Shown: in pieces, positions 34,622-47,173 of the stretch
Layout of the letters: each line of letters starts with the position of its first letter
Position numbering within the stretch: the stretch's first letter is position 1
Origin: Dryocosmus kuriphilus
Lineage: Eukaryota; Arthropoda; Insecta; Hymenoptera; Cynipidae
Assembly: GCA_038277395.1 (NCBI GenBank)
Contig: CM076194.1
Coordinates: forward strand, 115,473,209-115,537,208
Direction: 5' to 3'
Length of the DNA: 64,000 bases
Made by a program: the position numbers and the translations under genes
The notes under the pieces: model-generated
Seen by the model: the letters and a program-made list of their open reading frames with translations, nothing else
Told to the model about the DNA's origin: nothing
Database searches by the model: none

Positions 34622-34760
34622 AACCGATGAAGCGCCCTCTCGGGACTGCCCTCGTAACTCGTTATCGTCTTGCCAGTCTCTTCTCCCCGTCGGTAGCGCG
34701 AAGATCAGTTCAAGCGAGCAAATAACATAACAAACTATCGCCACTAAAGAAGCATATAAG

Positions 34761-35171
34761 ATGTGTCACTTGATGTATACTTTAAAATATGAGAAAATAT
34801 TTACGTTAAGTGCACCAGTTGATCCGGTTGATTATTTATCTGCTAAATTTGGAAAGAATATCATGTGCTTTGAAAGAATTGAAATCTTAGGTACTATTTA
34901 CGAAAAGAAAATGTTTGTTGTAGTAAATATAGAAAATTCGGAAAAGGAATTTGGTCAAATTATTAATATTATTAAGGATGGTGATAATAAGATAATTTTT
35001 GAAACGTTGTTATTTAAAGAAACGATTTTTCATGACCACTATCATGCTTATGTCGTTGAACCGACATATGCTCAAAAATTTTATGATTATGAGAGTTTAC
35101 CTGTGAAGCAGCCTTGTTTAGGAATTAACAAAAATGATACATGCTACTTAGCCACAAGATTCAGATTATAA
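34761..35171 (+). pseudogene. Two-gene transposon: gene B, C-terminal fragment
   Basis: The segment FGQIINII...FHDHYHAYVVE...CLGINKNDTCYLATRF lines up with the C-terminus of gene B copy 1 (FGKIKEIL...FNEHFFAYEVL...YEYNGKTYSVTRT). Ends at a stop 35169-35171 with an AATAAA near 35270. Probably the 3' remainder of copy 3. Confidence 0.55.
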
Positions 35172-36297
35172 TTTGGATTCGACTTACATTTTAATGTGCG
35201 TTTAATTTGAATTATAAGGTCTTTTCATAGATTTTAAGATTTTTCAAATGTACAAAATATTATTTTTGTAATAAATTAATCAATAAATATAAAAAAACAG
35301 TCGTGTTTTCAACATAATATTTTTTATTTCTTTTACAGTCATATATTTCTACCAGTCGTTCACAATTTTTTTTATACCTTTTAGATTCTTATTTTCGAAA
35401 AGTTATAAATAAAATTTTGGTAAATTTTTACATTCTCATCAGAGAAGGTATTAGATTTATGTAAAAATTTAACTCTCCAGTTTTCATCAAATCTCTACGT
35501 TTTAAAAACTCCCTAAGTCAGAAATAATCGTTTTTACGACGGTGTCTGTCTGTCTATTGTCGTCTTCGTCGTTGTTGTCGTCGGCGTCTGTTCCCACGAG
35601 AACTTTCGAAGGACTAATCGGATTGAATTGATGATAAGGAACTAAGTTGTTCAATTAAAAAAGATCTAAAAATTTTGTCTTGGAATTTTTTAGATTAAAT
35701 GTACGGTTTTTGTTTTAATCGAGAAAACGTTATTAAACATCAAAAATTCAAACTCGCCCAAATATGCAAGATACGAAAAAAATTATAATAAACAAAGTTG
35801 TTCGTTTTAAAAAGATCTACAAATTTGCTTTTTATCATTTTTTTGCAAAGACATACAGTTCTTGAGTTATTTGTGAAATATGATATTTAATATTAATAAA
35901 TCCTCATTTTATTAAAACTAGGCGAGACACAAAATAATATTAAGGAGCAGAATAGTTCACTTTGGAAAAAGCTACAAATTTTGTTTATAAGTCTCATCGT
36001 TTTACTTTTTAGAATCAGAAACCTGCATTGTAAAAATTTGAAAAATCACAAACAAACTTTACTTATTTACAATGGATTAAAAAAATAATAATAATAATAA
36101 TTGTCGATTGTGATTGCATTCCTTAAGGTTGATAGACCCTTTAGTAAAAAAATTTCTTTTTTAATTTTTAATAAAATTCAAATTTAATAATTTTATTAAA
36201 AGTAGGTGTTTTGAAATATCAAGACCAAAATTACAAAAATTTCTCTGGTCAATGGTTTAATCTTTAATTTAAAGGTTTATATGACGTATAAACACCG
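35172..36297. other. No recognisable gene
   Basis: AT-rich; a short GTCGTC/GTTGTCG low-complexity run at 35535-35600 and an (AAT)n at 36086-36103. Confidence 0.5.
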
Positions 36298-36385
36298 AGC
36301 GCGTAGCGCGAGTTAAAAATGTATCGAGCGCGGCAAGCGCACAGCGCGCGATGAGAATATGCCAGCGAAGCGGGCAGATTTTTTA
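36298..36385. repeat. GC-rich GAGCGCGTAGCGCGAG motif block
   Basis: A block of GCGC-containing palindromic words (GAGCGCGTAGCGCGAG, CGAGCGCGGCAAGCGC, AGCGCGCG, CAGCGAAGCGGGCAG) in otherwise AT-rich DNA. Not coding. Confidence 0.6.
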
Positions 36386-36878
36386 GTAAGAATTATACGC
36401 CAGGGACTGCTGCTATTTTTCTGTGGACTCTTTTGTTGTATTTAAATTTATTACGTCTCAGATATTAAACAAAATTAATACATGAACACCTTGATATTTA
36501 TTGCATTAATGTATATATAATAAATGATAAAATCACAAAATAACTAAACAGTTAATAGAGTGTAAAACGTTACAAGAAAATTCATTTTCGGCTTGAACGG
36601 ACTGAGCTCTTAGGTTGACGACTCGCGAGCAGCCTGGCTTCCCACCAGCCCCATGCATCGCCCCCACTTTTTTGATTTTTTAGCATCCGGACGGTGAACT
36701 AATCCAACAGCTCTGATCAGTACGGCTGACATTTGCATGGTGATGAATGTAAACAATTGTAAAAAAAAGTGCAAACCGTTAAAAATTAGGAACAATTAAA
36801 AAAGTGAATTTTATTATAGTGTGTGCAATAAATTTATAGTGTTTGTAGGATAATAAGTGTGGGTGTGGGATATGAACC
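36386..36878. other. 5' flank of the THAP transposase gene
   Basis: No gene seen. May hold the promoter and the left end of the P-like element, but I could not identify an inverted repeat. Confidence 0.35.
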
Positions 36879-39800
36879 ATGGGATATAAGTGCATAGCTC
36901 CTGGTTGCTGCTCAGGCTACAACAGCAATCAAGTAAAACATCACTTTTTTGTCGTTCCAAAAGATCCGGCTTTAATTAAATTATGGCAAGTGGCAATTAG
37001 GAGAGATGATATCGTTTTGAGGTACAAGCATCCTGTTTGCGAAAAACATTTTTGGCCCCAGGACATACTTTGGACGCCTGAAGTGCGAGGACCGATGGAA
37101 ATGTCATGTCTAAGGTATGTTTTTAATTATTTACAATTTCTTTTAGACTAATATGCAATTTATTAATATCAATAACAAAATCTCATTTAAATTTTAAACT
37201 TATTACAAATGTACTTCATGTCACGATTTTTAATTAACAATGAGATGTTTTGATTTTTACTTGATTCCTTCATTCAATCGCGTGCTTATCTTGTCATAAT
37301 AATTTTTTAATCTTTATTTAATGCTGACAATTTTCCAAATACAATATTATACCCAAGAAAATAATTTAAAAATAATGTTATTGTAGAGCAAGAGATTTAA
37401 TTTGAAATAGGAAGATAGTAAATATTATTGTGATAAGAGGTTTTAAATTTTAAGGTTAGAAACAGAATAAGTGCTCTGAAGCTCTGGAATAAATATGTTT
37501 TATTCGTTAACTGTTCACATAGTCAAATGCATAATTTAAAACTCTAAAGAAAATGTGATCCAATTTTAAAAAATCGTCTCTTAATCTCTTTTTCTTGATT
37601 CGAAATAAAAATATGTTAATAGTTTCGAGAAATTTTTTAGTCAAAGAAATGTTCGAATTAATGAAGGAAATTGTTTATATGAGTGTAATTGAATCTGATG
37701 TATGCATAATTTTTTATATAAACCATCATTTTCAGGTTCAATACAAAGTTACTAAATTAAGGAAAGGAGCTCTTCCTAAACAGTTTCCAAATTGCCCCAA
37801 ATACATGTCGCTAAATCCCCCCCAAAAACGCAAGTCTCCCAAAAAAAGGGAAAGTACACCACTCGAAAATTTACAATGCGATGAACAAAGCAGTGAGCCT
37901 GTCAAGGATGCTGAAAGTAGTCAGACCAATGATATTCCGGCTTTTACTAATTCAGAAAATAACTTGTTTCAAGAAATATTTAATAATGAAAAAAGCCTTA
38001 AATTTCCAATACCCTGGGCAAGGCATAATATAACGTTTGGCAATTCCAAGATTGTTCAGTTTTCTCAGTGTACTCCCAAATTAGTTAATGGTTTACTTGA
38101 ACCAGTTTCGGAAAAGCAAGTAGTTTTACAGGAGAATTCGGAAGTATGGATTGCTATTTTTGGGAAAATAATTATGAGAAAATCAGAATTGATAAAAACA
38201 TCTCATCTGAGCACAATCTAGAAGAAGTAATAGAAATTAATGATAAGTTACAAGTTTGTCATGGATGTGCCACTCCAGGGGAAATCGAGAATTTTGTAAA
38301 TTCTGTCACACACAGAGATAAAAACGGTTTTCTCAGACATAATGAGTGCACATATATTTTAAATGCAGAAGATTCCAAGAAAGATGATAATGTTTGCAAG
38401 GCTTGCAATCGTGCGGCGGAAACTATATCAAGGAAAAAACGAAAATTAGATAATACAGAAAGTATCAGAAATGTCAAAAGAATCAAACTTTTAAATTTGA
38501 GTTCAACTGAGAGGGAAAAAGTGCAGTTGTTAAGGAAAAAAGTGCAACAAAATAAACTTAAGCAGACAAGACTCAATGTTAAAATAAATTTCTATCGAAA
38601 AGGACTCTATCGATGTCAAGAACGAATAGCACAAATGTGTAATTCATCTATTAAAAAAATTTTAGAGGAACAGAAAATTCCTGATAATGAGTGCCTTGCA
38701 ATAAACAAGATGTTAAAAGCAGCCAAATGCAAAACCACCAAAAACCGAAGGTACTCAGATGATTGGTTAATGCTATGTTTATTGTTGCATATGAAATCTC
38801 ATACAACCTACAACTTTTTACGGGATAACAACTTCCTGGTCTTACCTTGCACGAGGACAATTCGAAAGTAAGTATGTCTATAATTATACTTATTAATTCT
38901 TATTTCAAATATGTAAATATCCCTTACTAAATCCTACTTCCTTATGTACAGGTACTTATCAATGATCGAAGCTCCGTGTGGTTTCGATTCAAAATTTTTA
39001 GATATTCTAAAATTACACTTTGATACGAAATCATTATTGCAACGACATGGCTTGATACTTCTAGATGAAATGGGCACGAGAAAGAATATAGCGTTAGATA
39101 AAAAAAACCATGTCCTATAAAGGATTAGTAGACTTTGGCACAAATGAAACGAACGCTGGCATTACAGATAAAGCCGACCATGGCCTCGTATTGATGTTTC
39201 AGCTGCTTTATGATACCTATTCTCAGCCCATTGCAGTCTTCACTAGCAAAGGACCCACCACAGGAACAGTCTTAGCAAAACTAATCGTGCAGGCTATAGT
39301 TGTACTCGAAAGAGCTGGTGCAATAATGCACGGTGTGGTGTGCGATGGTGCAACGACAAATCGGAAATTTTGGACGGAATTGGGATTAAGTGGAAAAAAA
39401 AATAATTACAAAAACTGGTTCACTCATCCGACGGATGAAAAACGTAAAGTTTTTGTTTTTTCGGACATATGTCATTTAATAAAAAATGTCAGAAATCGTA
39501 TGGAAAATAAAAAAGCTAAATTACAGGTAGAGTATTTTTCAAAAATTTACTCAACATTTTTAAAAAAGAGTTTTATTATTTTAGCATGAAATGCAGTAAA
39601 GTTTAGTTTTCCAGTTGTAAAAAAAAGTTTTTTTTTTAATATTGTGATTTAATAAGTGCTAACAGTACTACAATAAACTTCATTTTAAATTAACGTTTAT
39701 GTATTTGATTATTGTAGGTATCTCCTGATGAATCAAACATTGATTGGCAATATTTTCACATCCTGTATAATTTTAGACAAGCCTAAACCAGAGACGAGAA

Positions 39801-41797
39801 GAGTGTATCCGAAAATTACGGCTAACCATTTAACACTTAATAACTTTTTAAAAATGCGAGTAATATATGCAGTGCAGGTATTTTTTAAATTGTATTTATT
39901 TCCTTCTAATATCTCACTGCTACTTTATATGATAATATTATTTTCTACTTTTAGATTTTGAGCAAGTCTGTGGCCAAGGGATTGCGCTACTATAAGGTGT
40001 ATGAACCTAAATTAGCAAATTGTGAAGCTACTGCCGACTTTTGTGAACGGTTTAACGATTTATTTGATGTTTTAAATATACTAAAGCTAGAGGATGTTCT
40101 AACAATCTCAAGTGCAGGCTTAAAGGTTCAAATTATTCAGGATTTTTATAAATATTTGTAACCTAAATTTATATTTAAAAAATGGTGTTTTTTACTACTT
40201 TGTCATTTATGTTTATACTTTAATATTCATATTTGCATTCATGTTTTTTGTATAGATAATAGAAAATTTTTTCTGCAATGGTAATTTTAACAAAAGATAA
40301 TTTCTTGACTGAGAACACTGCACAGGGATTGCGAATGACTCTACATTCTACGATTGATTTAACGAAATATCTTTCATCAGAATATAAGTGCGAATACGTA
40401 CTTTCAGGAAGAATAAATCAGGATCCGTTAGAGGTAATTCTTTTTTTAAAATTTCTTATCTTAATTCTTGTAACATGCGTAACAATTAATAATATTTTTA
40501 ATATATTTTTTTATAGACGTAACAAATGAAATTTTATATGTAAACTGGAACCTCCATTCATGCAACGTATGTGTTAAGAATACGGCCCTAATGCTGTTTG
40601 TCACGCTTGACCCGCTTGACTGAGCATTGCCTCTTTTGGACCCGCGGCTGCCCTCATCACAAAATTACGAAGGAAATCAGTTTTAGGAACGCATGAAAAC
40701 AGTTTACTAAAATCGAGGTTCCAGTTTATTACACGGATACTCTTAGGACCTGAAGTTACGAAAAGGACGTTCATTTTAATTTGATCTTTTCCTGATTTCA
40801 TACCATTTTTCCTTTGCTTCCTTCTATTTAACTTTTCATTTCTGTCCTAACCTGAATTTCAGATTTGCTGACATTTTGTGACAGCGAATTCGTATCATAC
40901 CTTGTTGACACAACTTAATGCAGAAATTTATTTGAAAATCTGCCTAGAAAAAAAGTGTTTGTGTGGATTTAGACTGCTTCATAAAATTTTATAATTTCTT
41001 TCTTCCCTCCCTTTTCTCTGTAGAGATTTTTCGGTTCGGTGAGCATGGCTGGAGGCAGCAATGATCATCCAGCAACGCCCACTTTTTTGCAGATCTACAA
41101 GATTTTATCAATGTTCAGCATCCTCAAACCTCCAAAAACAGGAAACTGCTCTTCTCAAATTGAAAATAAAAGTTCTGCTCCCTTAATGTCAATCGCCAAA
41201 ATCAAAGAAATTTACGGGTCTGACAAGCAAAATAAGTCAAAGGCGTTAAGTGAAATCCAGGAAAAGCTAAACGTCGTTATTGACGCAGATGCTGATTTCA
41301 CTGACTTCACTAATGCCGTTGATCATGACTATGTCCTACCAGAAGTCATTAATTGTCTTATATATTACAGCACTGCTATTTTATGCAAACGCTTGCAAAA
41401 ATATATTGAATGCGAAATTTGCCGCGCCGCCTTTTTCTCTTCTGAAAATGAAGGAGAGCCGCTTATAGAAAATCATCCAGTTGCTGTATTAGCTAAGGAA
41501 GATGGGCTTATCCACCCAAGTACTCGCCTTTTTAATTTGGTATTATTAATCGAAGATTCTTTTGTAAATCACTGTAAATTTAAAGATGTTTATCAATTAG
41601 TTTTAGACGATATTACAAAACACAACGTATTTAAGTTTCCCTGTAAAGAACATTCTGTGGAAATAATTGTAATTATTATTCATACTTATTTAATGTTGCG
41701 AATGCGCGAGTATATTAGAAATGAAATGCTTGCAATTCGCGATGCGGAAAAATTGAATGCTGCAAAAAAAAAGCTTGCAAGGCTATGCACAACCTAA
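36879..41797 (+). pseudogene. THAP-domain P-element-like transposase, multi-exon
   Basis: The start ATG at 36879 lies in a good context (AACCATGG). Exon 1 (36879-37114) encodes a THAP zinc finger: C..PGC, later H.F..P, W, then VCEKHF. Later exons: from 37736 (KGALPKQFP), up to 38867, 38952-39526, 39718-39876, 39955 onward, about 40258-40433 and 41024-41797, each with GT-AG borders. P-superfamily motifs: LILLDEMG, YKGLVDFG, HGVVCDGATTNRKF, FSDICHLIKNVRNRM, QGLRMTLHSTIDL and, across the last intron, LE then RFFGSVSMAGGSNDHPATPT. Frame slips near 38,145, in an A run near 39,100 and near 39,770, plus a phase mismatch after exon 1, suggest it is no longer functional. The last exon (258 codons) is clean. 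Confidence 0.75.
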
Positions 41798-42660
41798 TTT
41801 TTTATCCTTGAAAAACGCGCTTAATTTAGGTTGAATTTTTTATGTTAGAATTTCAGGCAAGTGAAAGATATAGTTGAAGAATTTTTGTGTTCCTGAAAAT
41901 TTTTTGTCTTTGTGATTTAATAATTGTATTAATAATTGTATTTTTATTGTGAGATTTAAAAAATATATTCCTTGGTTTCAGATATTTTTAATTTAGAGTA
42001 CGGAAAATTATTTTACATTTTAATTTTTGTAATCTGATTTTTGAAAATATATCTTTGTTACATTTTTCAAGATAATAATGGTGTAAAAGATTTCTAAAAC
42101 CACCAAACCCTGAGCGCTGGTGGATTTTCCTTGATTAACATGTCACCCTGAATTAAACGATTAAACGATTGTATTTACGAAAACGATGTAGGAATTTGTA
42201 ACGCTCTCTGGGTCTTATTGCGTATTTCCTGGGTTCTCTAATCCCTAGACCCAAAATTAAAGTTCTCGCGAACTAACTTTCACATTGTAAATCCTGGAAA
42301 AGCAATGAAACCTCGAGAATGTCTTCCGCTCGAAATCGTCAAGGCTCCCTATGGGAGGTGCTCGAATTCTTGGTTTCGGGTTTCCAGACGCTCTTAAAAA
42401 TACACACTTTTGAAATATGCTGGACCCTCGAAATTAGGAAATGGGAAAACTTTCGCTTGCGACGACAACATGCATTTACAACTTGAGTTTTGATTCATTC
42501 CTTCCACAGGATAGTTGGGTTTCCAAACCCTTCAAGCGAACGAATACAACAAATTATCAACGTTGGAAGTGAGCCGATTCGACAGAGCCATCGACTGGAT
42601 TTGAACTCTTCAAATCACGCGCCCCTTTTTTATCAAGGCGCGTCACAAATCTAAAGCTTC
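41798..42660. other. No recognisable gene
   Basis: 3' flank of the P-like gene, then sequence leading into gypsy pol. Near 42580-42680 fragments of a protease-flank frame precede the RT region. Confidence 0.45.
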
Positions 42661-42680
42661 TTATCGTACCGAATGACACA

Positions 42681-45242
42681 ATGATGTCATTCCTGATCAT
42701 AGGTCGAGATGCGTTGAGTAAATTCGGTTTAGGTCTGGCAAAAGTGGGAAGGGAAGTAGAATCCGCAAATTTCGAGGTTACGGCTAATGAAGTGGAAAAC
42801 ATTGATATTTGCCTTGTTGATGAAAAACAAATACCTGAATTGAATATTAATCCTGAAATTACATATGAAACAGAAATGAAACTTTTTGAAGATTTCAAAT
42901 TAGAATATTTAAGACGCGAAAAACCAGCGATGCCAGAGATGATAGCGGAATTAAAATTAATTTTGGCCGACGACAAACCGTTTTATTTTTCACCTAAACG
43001 ATTATCGTATGATGAGAAATCAAAACTTGAAAAAATTGTGAAGGATTTGCTCGATAGGAAAGTTATTCGTCCAAGTAACTCGGAATACGTGTCGCCTATA
43101 GTGATGACCAACAAAAAGAGCGGCGATTTACGACTTTGCGTAGACTTTAGAACATTAAATGAAATAACACTACGAGACAACTACCCCCTCCCCTTAATCA
43201 ATGACCAGATAGACGCTCTTGGGGGTAAGAAGTATTTCAGTTTACTCGATTTAAAGGACGGTTTCCACCACATTGACGTCGCCCCCGACTCGATTAAACT
43301 AACCTCCTTTGTCACACCGATTGGTCAGTATGAATATTTAAAGACGCCTTTTGGCGGCCCCAGCGATATTTCAAAGAGTTATTAATAATGCTTTCTCAGA
43401 CTTAATCAAGACGGGGAAGGTAATCGTATACTTAGACGATGTTATGATGGCAACCGAAAAAATAGAAGAACAAATTGAAATTTTGCACGAAGTCTTTATT
43501 ATGATGTCAAAAAATAAAATGCAAATAAGACTAGAGACATACTGTTTCATGTACACCGAGATAGAATTTTTAGACTACATTGTTTCCTCAGAAGGAATTC
43601 GTCCATCGAGAAAGGGTCTCGAGGCAATCGAAGGGTTCCCGGAACCACAGACCGTGACTCATTTACAGAGATTTTTGGGAATGTGTCAGTACTTTCGGAA
43701 GTATTTAGAAGGATTTGCCCTGATAGCTAAACCCCTTTATGATTTGCCGAAGAAGGATGCAGCTTCGAATTCGGTGAGTCACAGGTTAACGCTTTTGTAA
43801 CTTTGAAAAAGAAACTAATGTCCGAGCCAATATTGGCGTTATATAATCCCCGCGATCCAACTGAACTTCATTGTTATGCTACTTCCCTCGGGTTCGGCTC
43901 AATCCTCTTGCAGCAAAAAGAATACAAACGTTTACACCCTATCTTGTTTTTCTCGAAAAGGACCACCGAATGTGAAAGTAGGTACCACAGTTTTGAACTT
44001 GAGACACCTTCTATTGTATACTCTCTTAGACGGTTTCGAGTGTATCTTCATGGAATCAGGTTCAAGATTGTGACCGACTGCAATTCTCTTAAACAAGCTA
44101 TGGGCAAAAAGCATATAAATCCTAGAATTGAAAGATGGGTTTTAGAACTCCAGAGTTTCGATCATGAGTTTGAACATCATCCGGGAACTCGAATGCAGCA
44201 TGTGGACGCGTTGAGTCGCGCATTTAACGTTCTAGTAGCTGAAGATAATCCGTTCGAGTGGAACCTTTCGGTGTGTCAGACCCAGGACGCGAAAATAATT
44301 GATCTTCGCAAAACTTTAGAGGAGTGACAGCTCGATTCTTTCGAAATGTGAAACGGCGTAGTTTATCGGAAAAGGGGACATAATCTACTCTTTTATGTAC
44401 CATCGAGCATGGAAAAACAAGTTCTCTTTAGATATCACGATCAAATGATGGGCCATTTGGGCCATGCTAAAACTAAAGAGATTATCAGTAGAACGTATTG
44501 GTTTCCGAATTTGAATGATAAAGTAGATAATCACATACGTAATTGCTTGAAGTGTATCTCCTTCTCCCCTACTACCGGAAGAGTCGAAGGATATCTACAT
44601 ATTGTTCCTAAGGGTGACGTACATTTTGCTACCGTACACGTTGACCACTTCGATCCTGTCGATAATGTAAATGTGAAAGTAGCCAAGAAACACGTATTTC
44701 TTGCCGTCGATGCGTTCACAAAATTCCTCAAATTGTATGCCACAAAAACTACTTCGAGCCAGGAAGCAATAGGTTGCCTTAATCAGTATTTCCAGAGCTA
44801 TAGTAGGCCGAATACCCTAGTTTCTGATCGAGGTAGCGCCTTTACTTCTATAGAATTCGCCGATTTTGTGTCTGAGAATCACATCAAGCACATCCTCATA
44901 GCGACAGGCTCCCCTCAGGCAAACGGCCAGGTTGAACGGATTAATAGAGTAATGGCTCCCATGCTAGCCAAGTTAACTGACGATAAGTCGGGTGTACAAT
45001 GGTTTAAGACGTTAAAGGGCGTGGAGTTTTCTCTTAACAACACAATTAACCGATCCACGACATCTACCACAAGTCGCTTATTATTCGGTGTCGACCAGCG
45101 CGACGAATCAGTCGACGATGTTCGGGAATTCCTCGAGAATCATGTTCAGGAAAATCCTCGAAGCTTAAACGAACTAAGGGAAACTGCGAAAGAAAATAAT
45201 GATAAAGCACAGGAATATAATAAGATTATTGCGATCTTGTAA
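42681..45242 (+). pseudogene. pol: Ty3/gypsy pol: RT, RNase H, integrase; 5' truncated and frameshifted
   Basis: Order and motifs: protease end (LIIGRDALSKFG), reverse transcriptase (RKVIRPSNSEYVSPIV, LRLCVDFRTLNEIT, FSLLDLKDGFHHI, VYLDDVMMAT), RNase H (LHCYATSLGFGSILLQ, YHSFELETPSIVY, IVTDCNSL, HVDALSR), integrase (H...H...CLKC, HVDHFDPV, LVSDRGSAF, ANGQVERINR). The frame changes near 43,360 and near 43,785, and stops fall at 44325-44327 and shortly after. All three integrase acidic residues and the YLDD box are still present. No gag and no 5' LTR are seen. Confidence 0.85.
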
Positions 45243-45469
45243 TGCTACGTAATTTCGATTGTACCCCCGGAGGTTCGAAGAAAATAATCCCGAAATTTAA
45301 GGGAACCATATAAGGTTATGAAAAAATGCGATTCAACAGGTACCTGGTAGCCAATATAGAGGGCTACCAAAATACCCAGAAACCCTATAAAGGGATTTGG
45401 GAGGCTAAAAATATGCGTCTTTGGATTAAAGACGACAATTAGATGTACTCTGTAACGCATCTTTAATTC

Positions 45470-45722
45470 TTAAGACCTTGAATTATCTTTAGACCTTGTT
45501 AATTAAGATTTTCATCGTATCAAAATCCGGAACGGATTTAGCCAGGACGGCCGAATTGTAGTACCAAAAATTTGAATATAGAGGGCGCTGGGCGCAGACG
45601 ATTGTAAGCGCAGGGCCCCGAGCCTTCAGTTCTTGTCCAACGTCTTTTGAGTTGACACGTGTTCCAATAAATATCAGTACACTACGTATCTGCCGAGATA
45701 TTTCTTAAAATCCTGACCCCTT
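45470..45722 (+). repeat. Probable 3' LTR of the gypsy element
   Basis: About 230 bases after the pol stop, with a change of composition, TGTTAATTAAG near its start, GAGGGCGC near 45580 and a polyadenylation signal AATAAATATCAG near 45666. There is no 5' copy in the window to compare with, so the ends are a guess. Confidence 0.4.
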
Positions 45723-47170
45723 TAGTTGTTAAATTATTATTTAAGATTTCAACATTTTTTTTAATGAAGCTGAAGGCTTTTAAAGTTTAAAGCTGAAATG
45801 TATATTAAAAATCTTTCAAAATTCTTTTAAAATATTTTTTTGTAATTATAGAATACTTACCTGAAAATAAAAAAATGTATTATCAAAAAGCGCCTCATCC
45901 ATTTTAAATATATGAATGCAATTGAAACTTGAAAGTGTCCAAACTTAAAGCCCTCCACATTAGCGAGGTATCTAATCCTACCTAATGATTTTAATCAATT
46001 TTTTTTATATTACAGTGAAGTTTTTATTATAAAATCTGTCTTTTATTTCACAACACTGTTTACAAAACGATCACTTTTCACTTTATTTAATTCTAATCTA
46101 ACTCATTGAAGTTACTTTCTATTCATCCAATTTCATTTCAAATTAAAATATTTCATTCATTTTTAATTAAAATTTAGTTGAATTACACTTTACTGATGTC
46201 AATGTCATGTTTTTAAATTATCCGCTCTTCTTTACCAATAACTCAGATTCTGCATGTCACATCGCCAACCGTACACTTTTGGCGTTACTAATTGTCAGGG
46301 ACGTTACACTACTTTCCAACTACACGTACGATCATCTTCTAAAAACCACTACCTACTGCCTGCCACTGTGCACACACTATGGAGCTTTTAATTGGAATTA
46401 CATTTAGCTGAATCGATTTTTATTTCGATTGTATAATGTATAGCAACCGAAGCAAACGGTAATTCTGTCCTTTCAGTTTTCCACACTTCTCTTAAAAACT
46501 TTATATTAAAAAATCTTTACACCGCCTGGAAGTCATGACGATTAAACTGTTTACATTTATCTGAAATTCTTTTTAAATATGACCGAATATTCTTATGAAA
46601 AAAGTATATGTGAATTTATGAGACATTGCACATTTTCGTCGTCTTTGAACATTTTTTTCATCCTTCTGATGAAATACCATCGAATGACGTTTTATGAATT
46701 CTGTGTCTAGACAATATTTCAAACTACACTTGAGCCAGCTAGGGCACCAATTCAAACACCTCATCATAACGATACTAGATATGAAAACTTACGATAGCTA
46801 TCTTCGTCCTGTCCCTAGCGAGAATGTAAGAGCTCTATTACGGTTACCTTTAGATCCTCAGCCGGAATCAGCTAACAGATGTTACTCAGAGTTGCCACCT
46901 GTATTTTTTGTCTTCTCAGAAGTTTTCTCATCCTGCAAAGAAAGATTTAATTGAAATAGACTGACTGCTATTACGAAATGAAATCGACAATTTGTCGCTA
47001 ATCGACAATATGCCATCAATGGCCAATTTATCGCAAACCGACAATTTGTCGTCAAAATAGTACACTTTAATTGTATAATTGTAAATAATTCTCGTTACTG
47101 TTTTTATATTGATTTGTATTTCAAAGACGCTTTTTTCTGCTCAGTATAGTCTGAGCGTTGGCCTCTACGT
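45723..47170. other. No recognisable gene; CGACAATTTGTCG palindromes
   Basis: AT-rich. The perfect 13-base palindrome CGACAATTTGTCG occurs at 46985-46997 and 47039-47051 with partial copies between. Otherwise nothing supported. Confidence 0.5.
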
Positions 47171-47173
47171 TTA

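Larger units (their letters stand above)
32236..34740 (+). mobile_element. GC-rich LTR-like retroelement fragment with poly-C tracts
   Basis: A sharp rise in GC content marks about 32.24-34.74 kb within AT-rich DNA. It has a TATA/initiator promoter (32437-32470), a polyadenylation signal with A run near 32623, C runs near 32690-32706 and 34237-34263, a second AATAAA near 34195, and Pro/Ser/Thr-rich open frames. A hAT MITE interrupts it. It separates the 5' and 3' fragments of gene B copy 3. I found no reverse transcriptase, so class is inferred from layout. Confidence 0.45.

Noticed and set aside
42557..42976. 139-codon minus-strand frame
   Set aside because: Antisense of the gypsy protease/RT region, which has clear plus-strand motifs.
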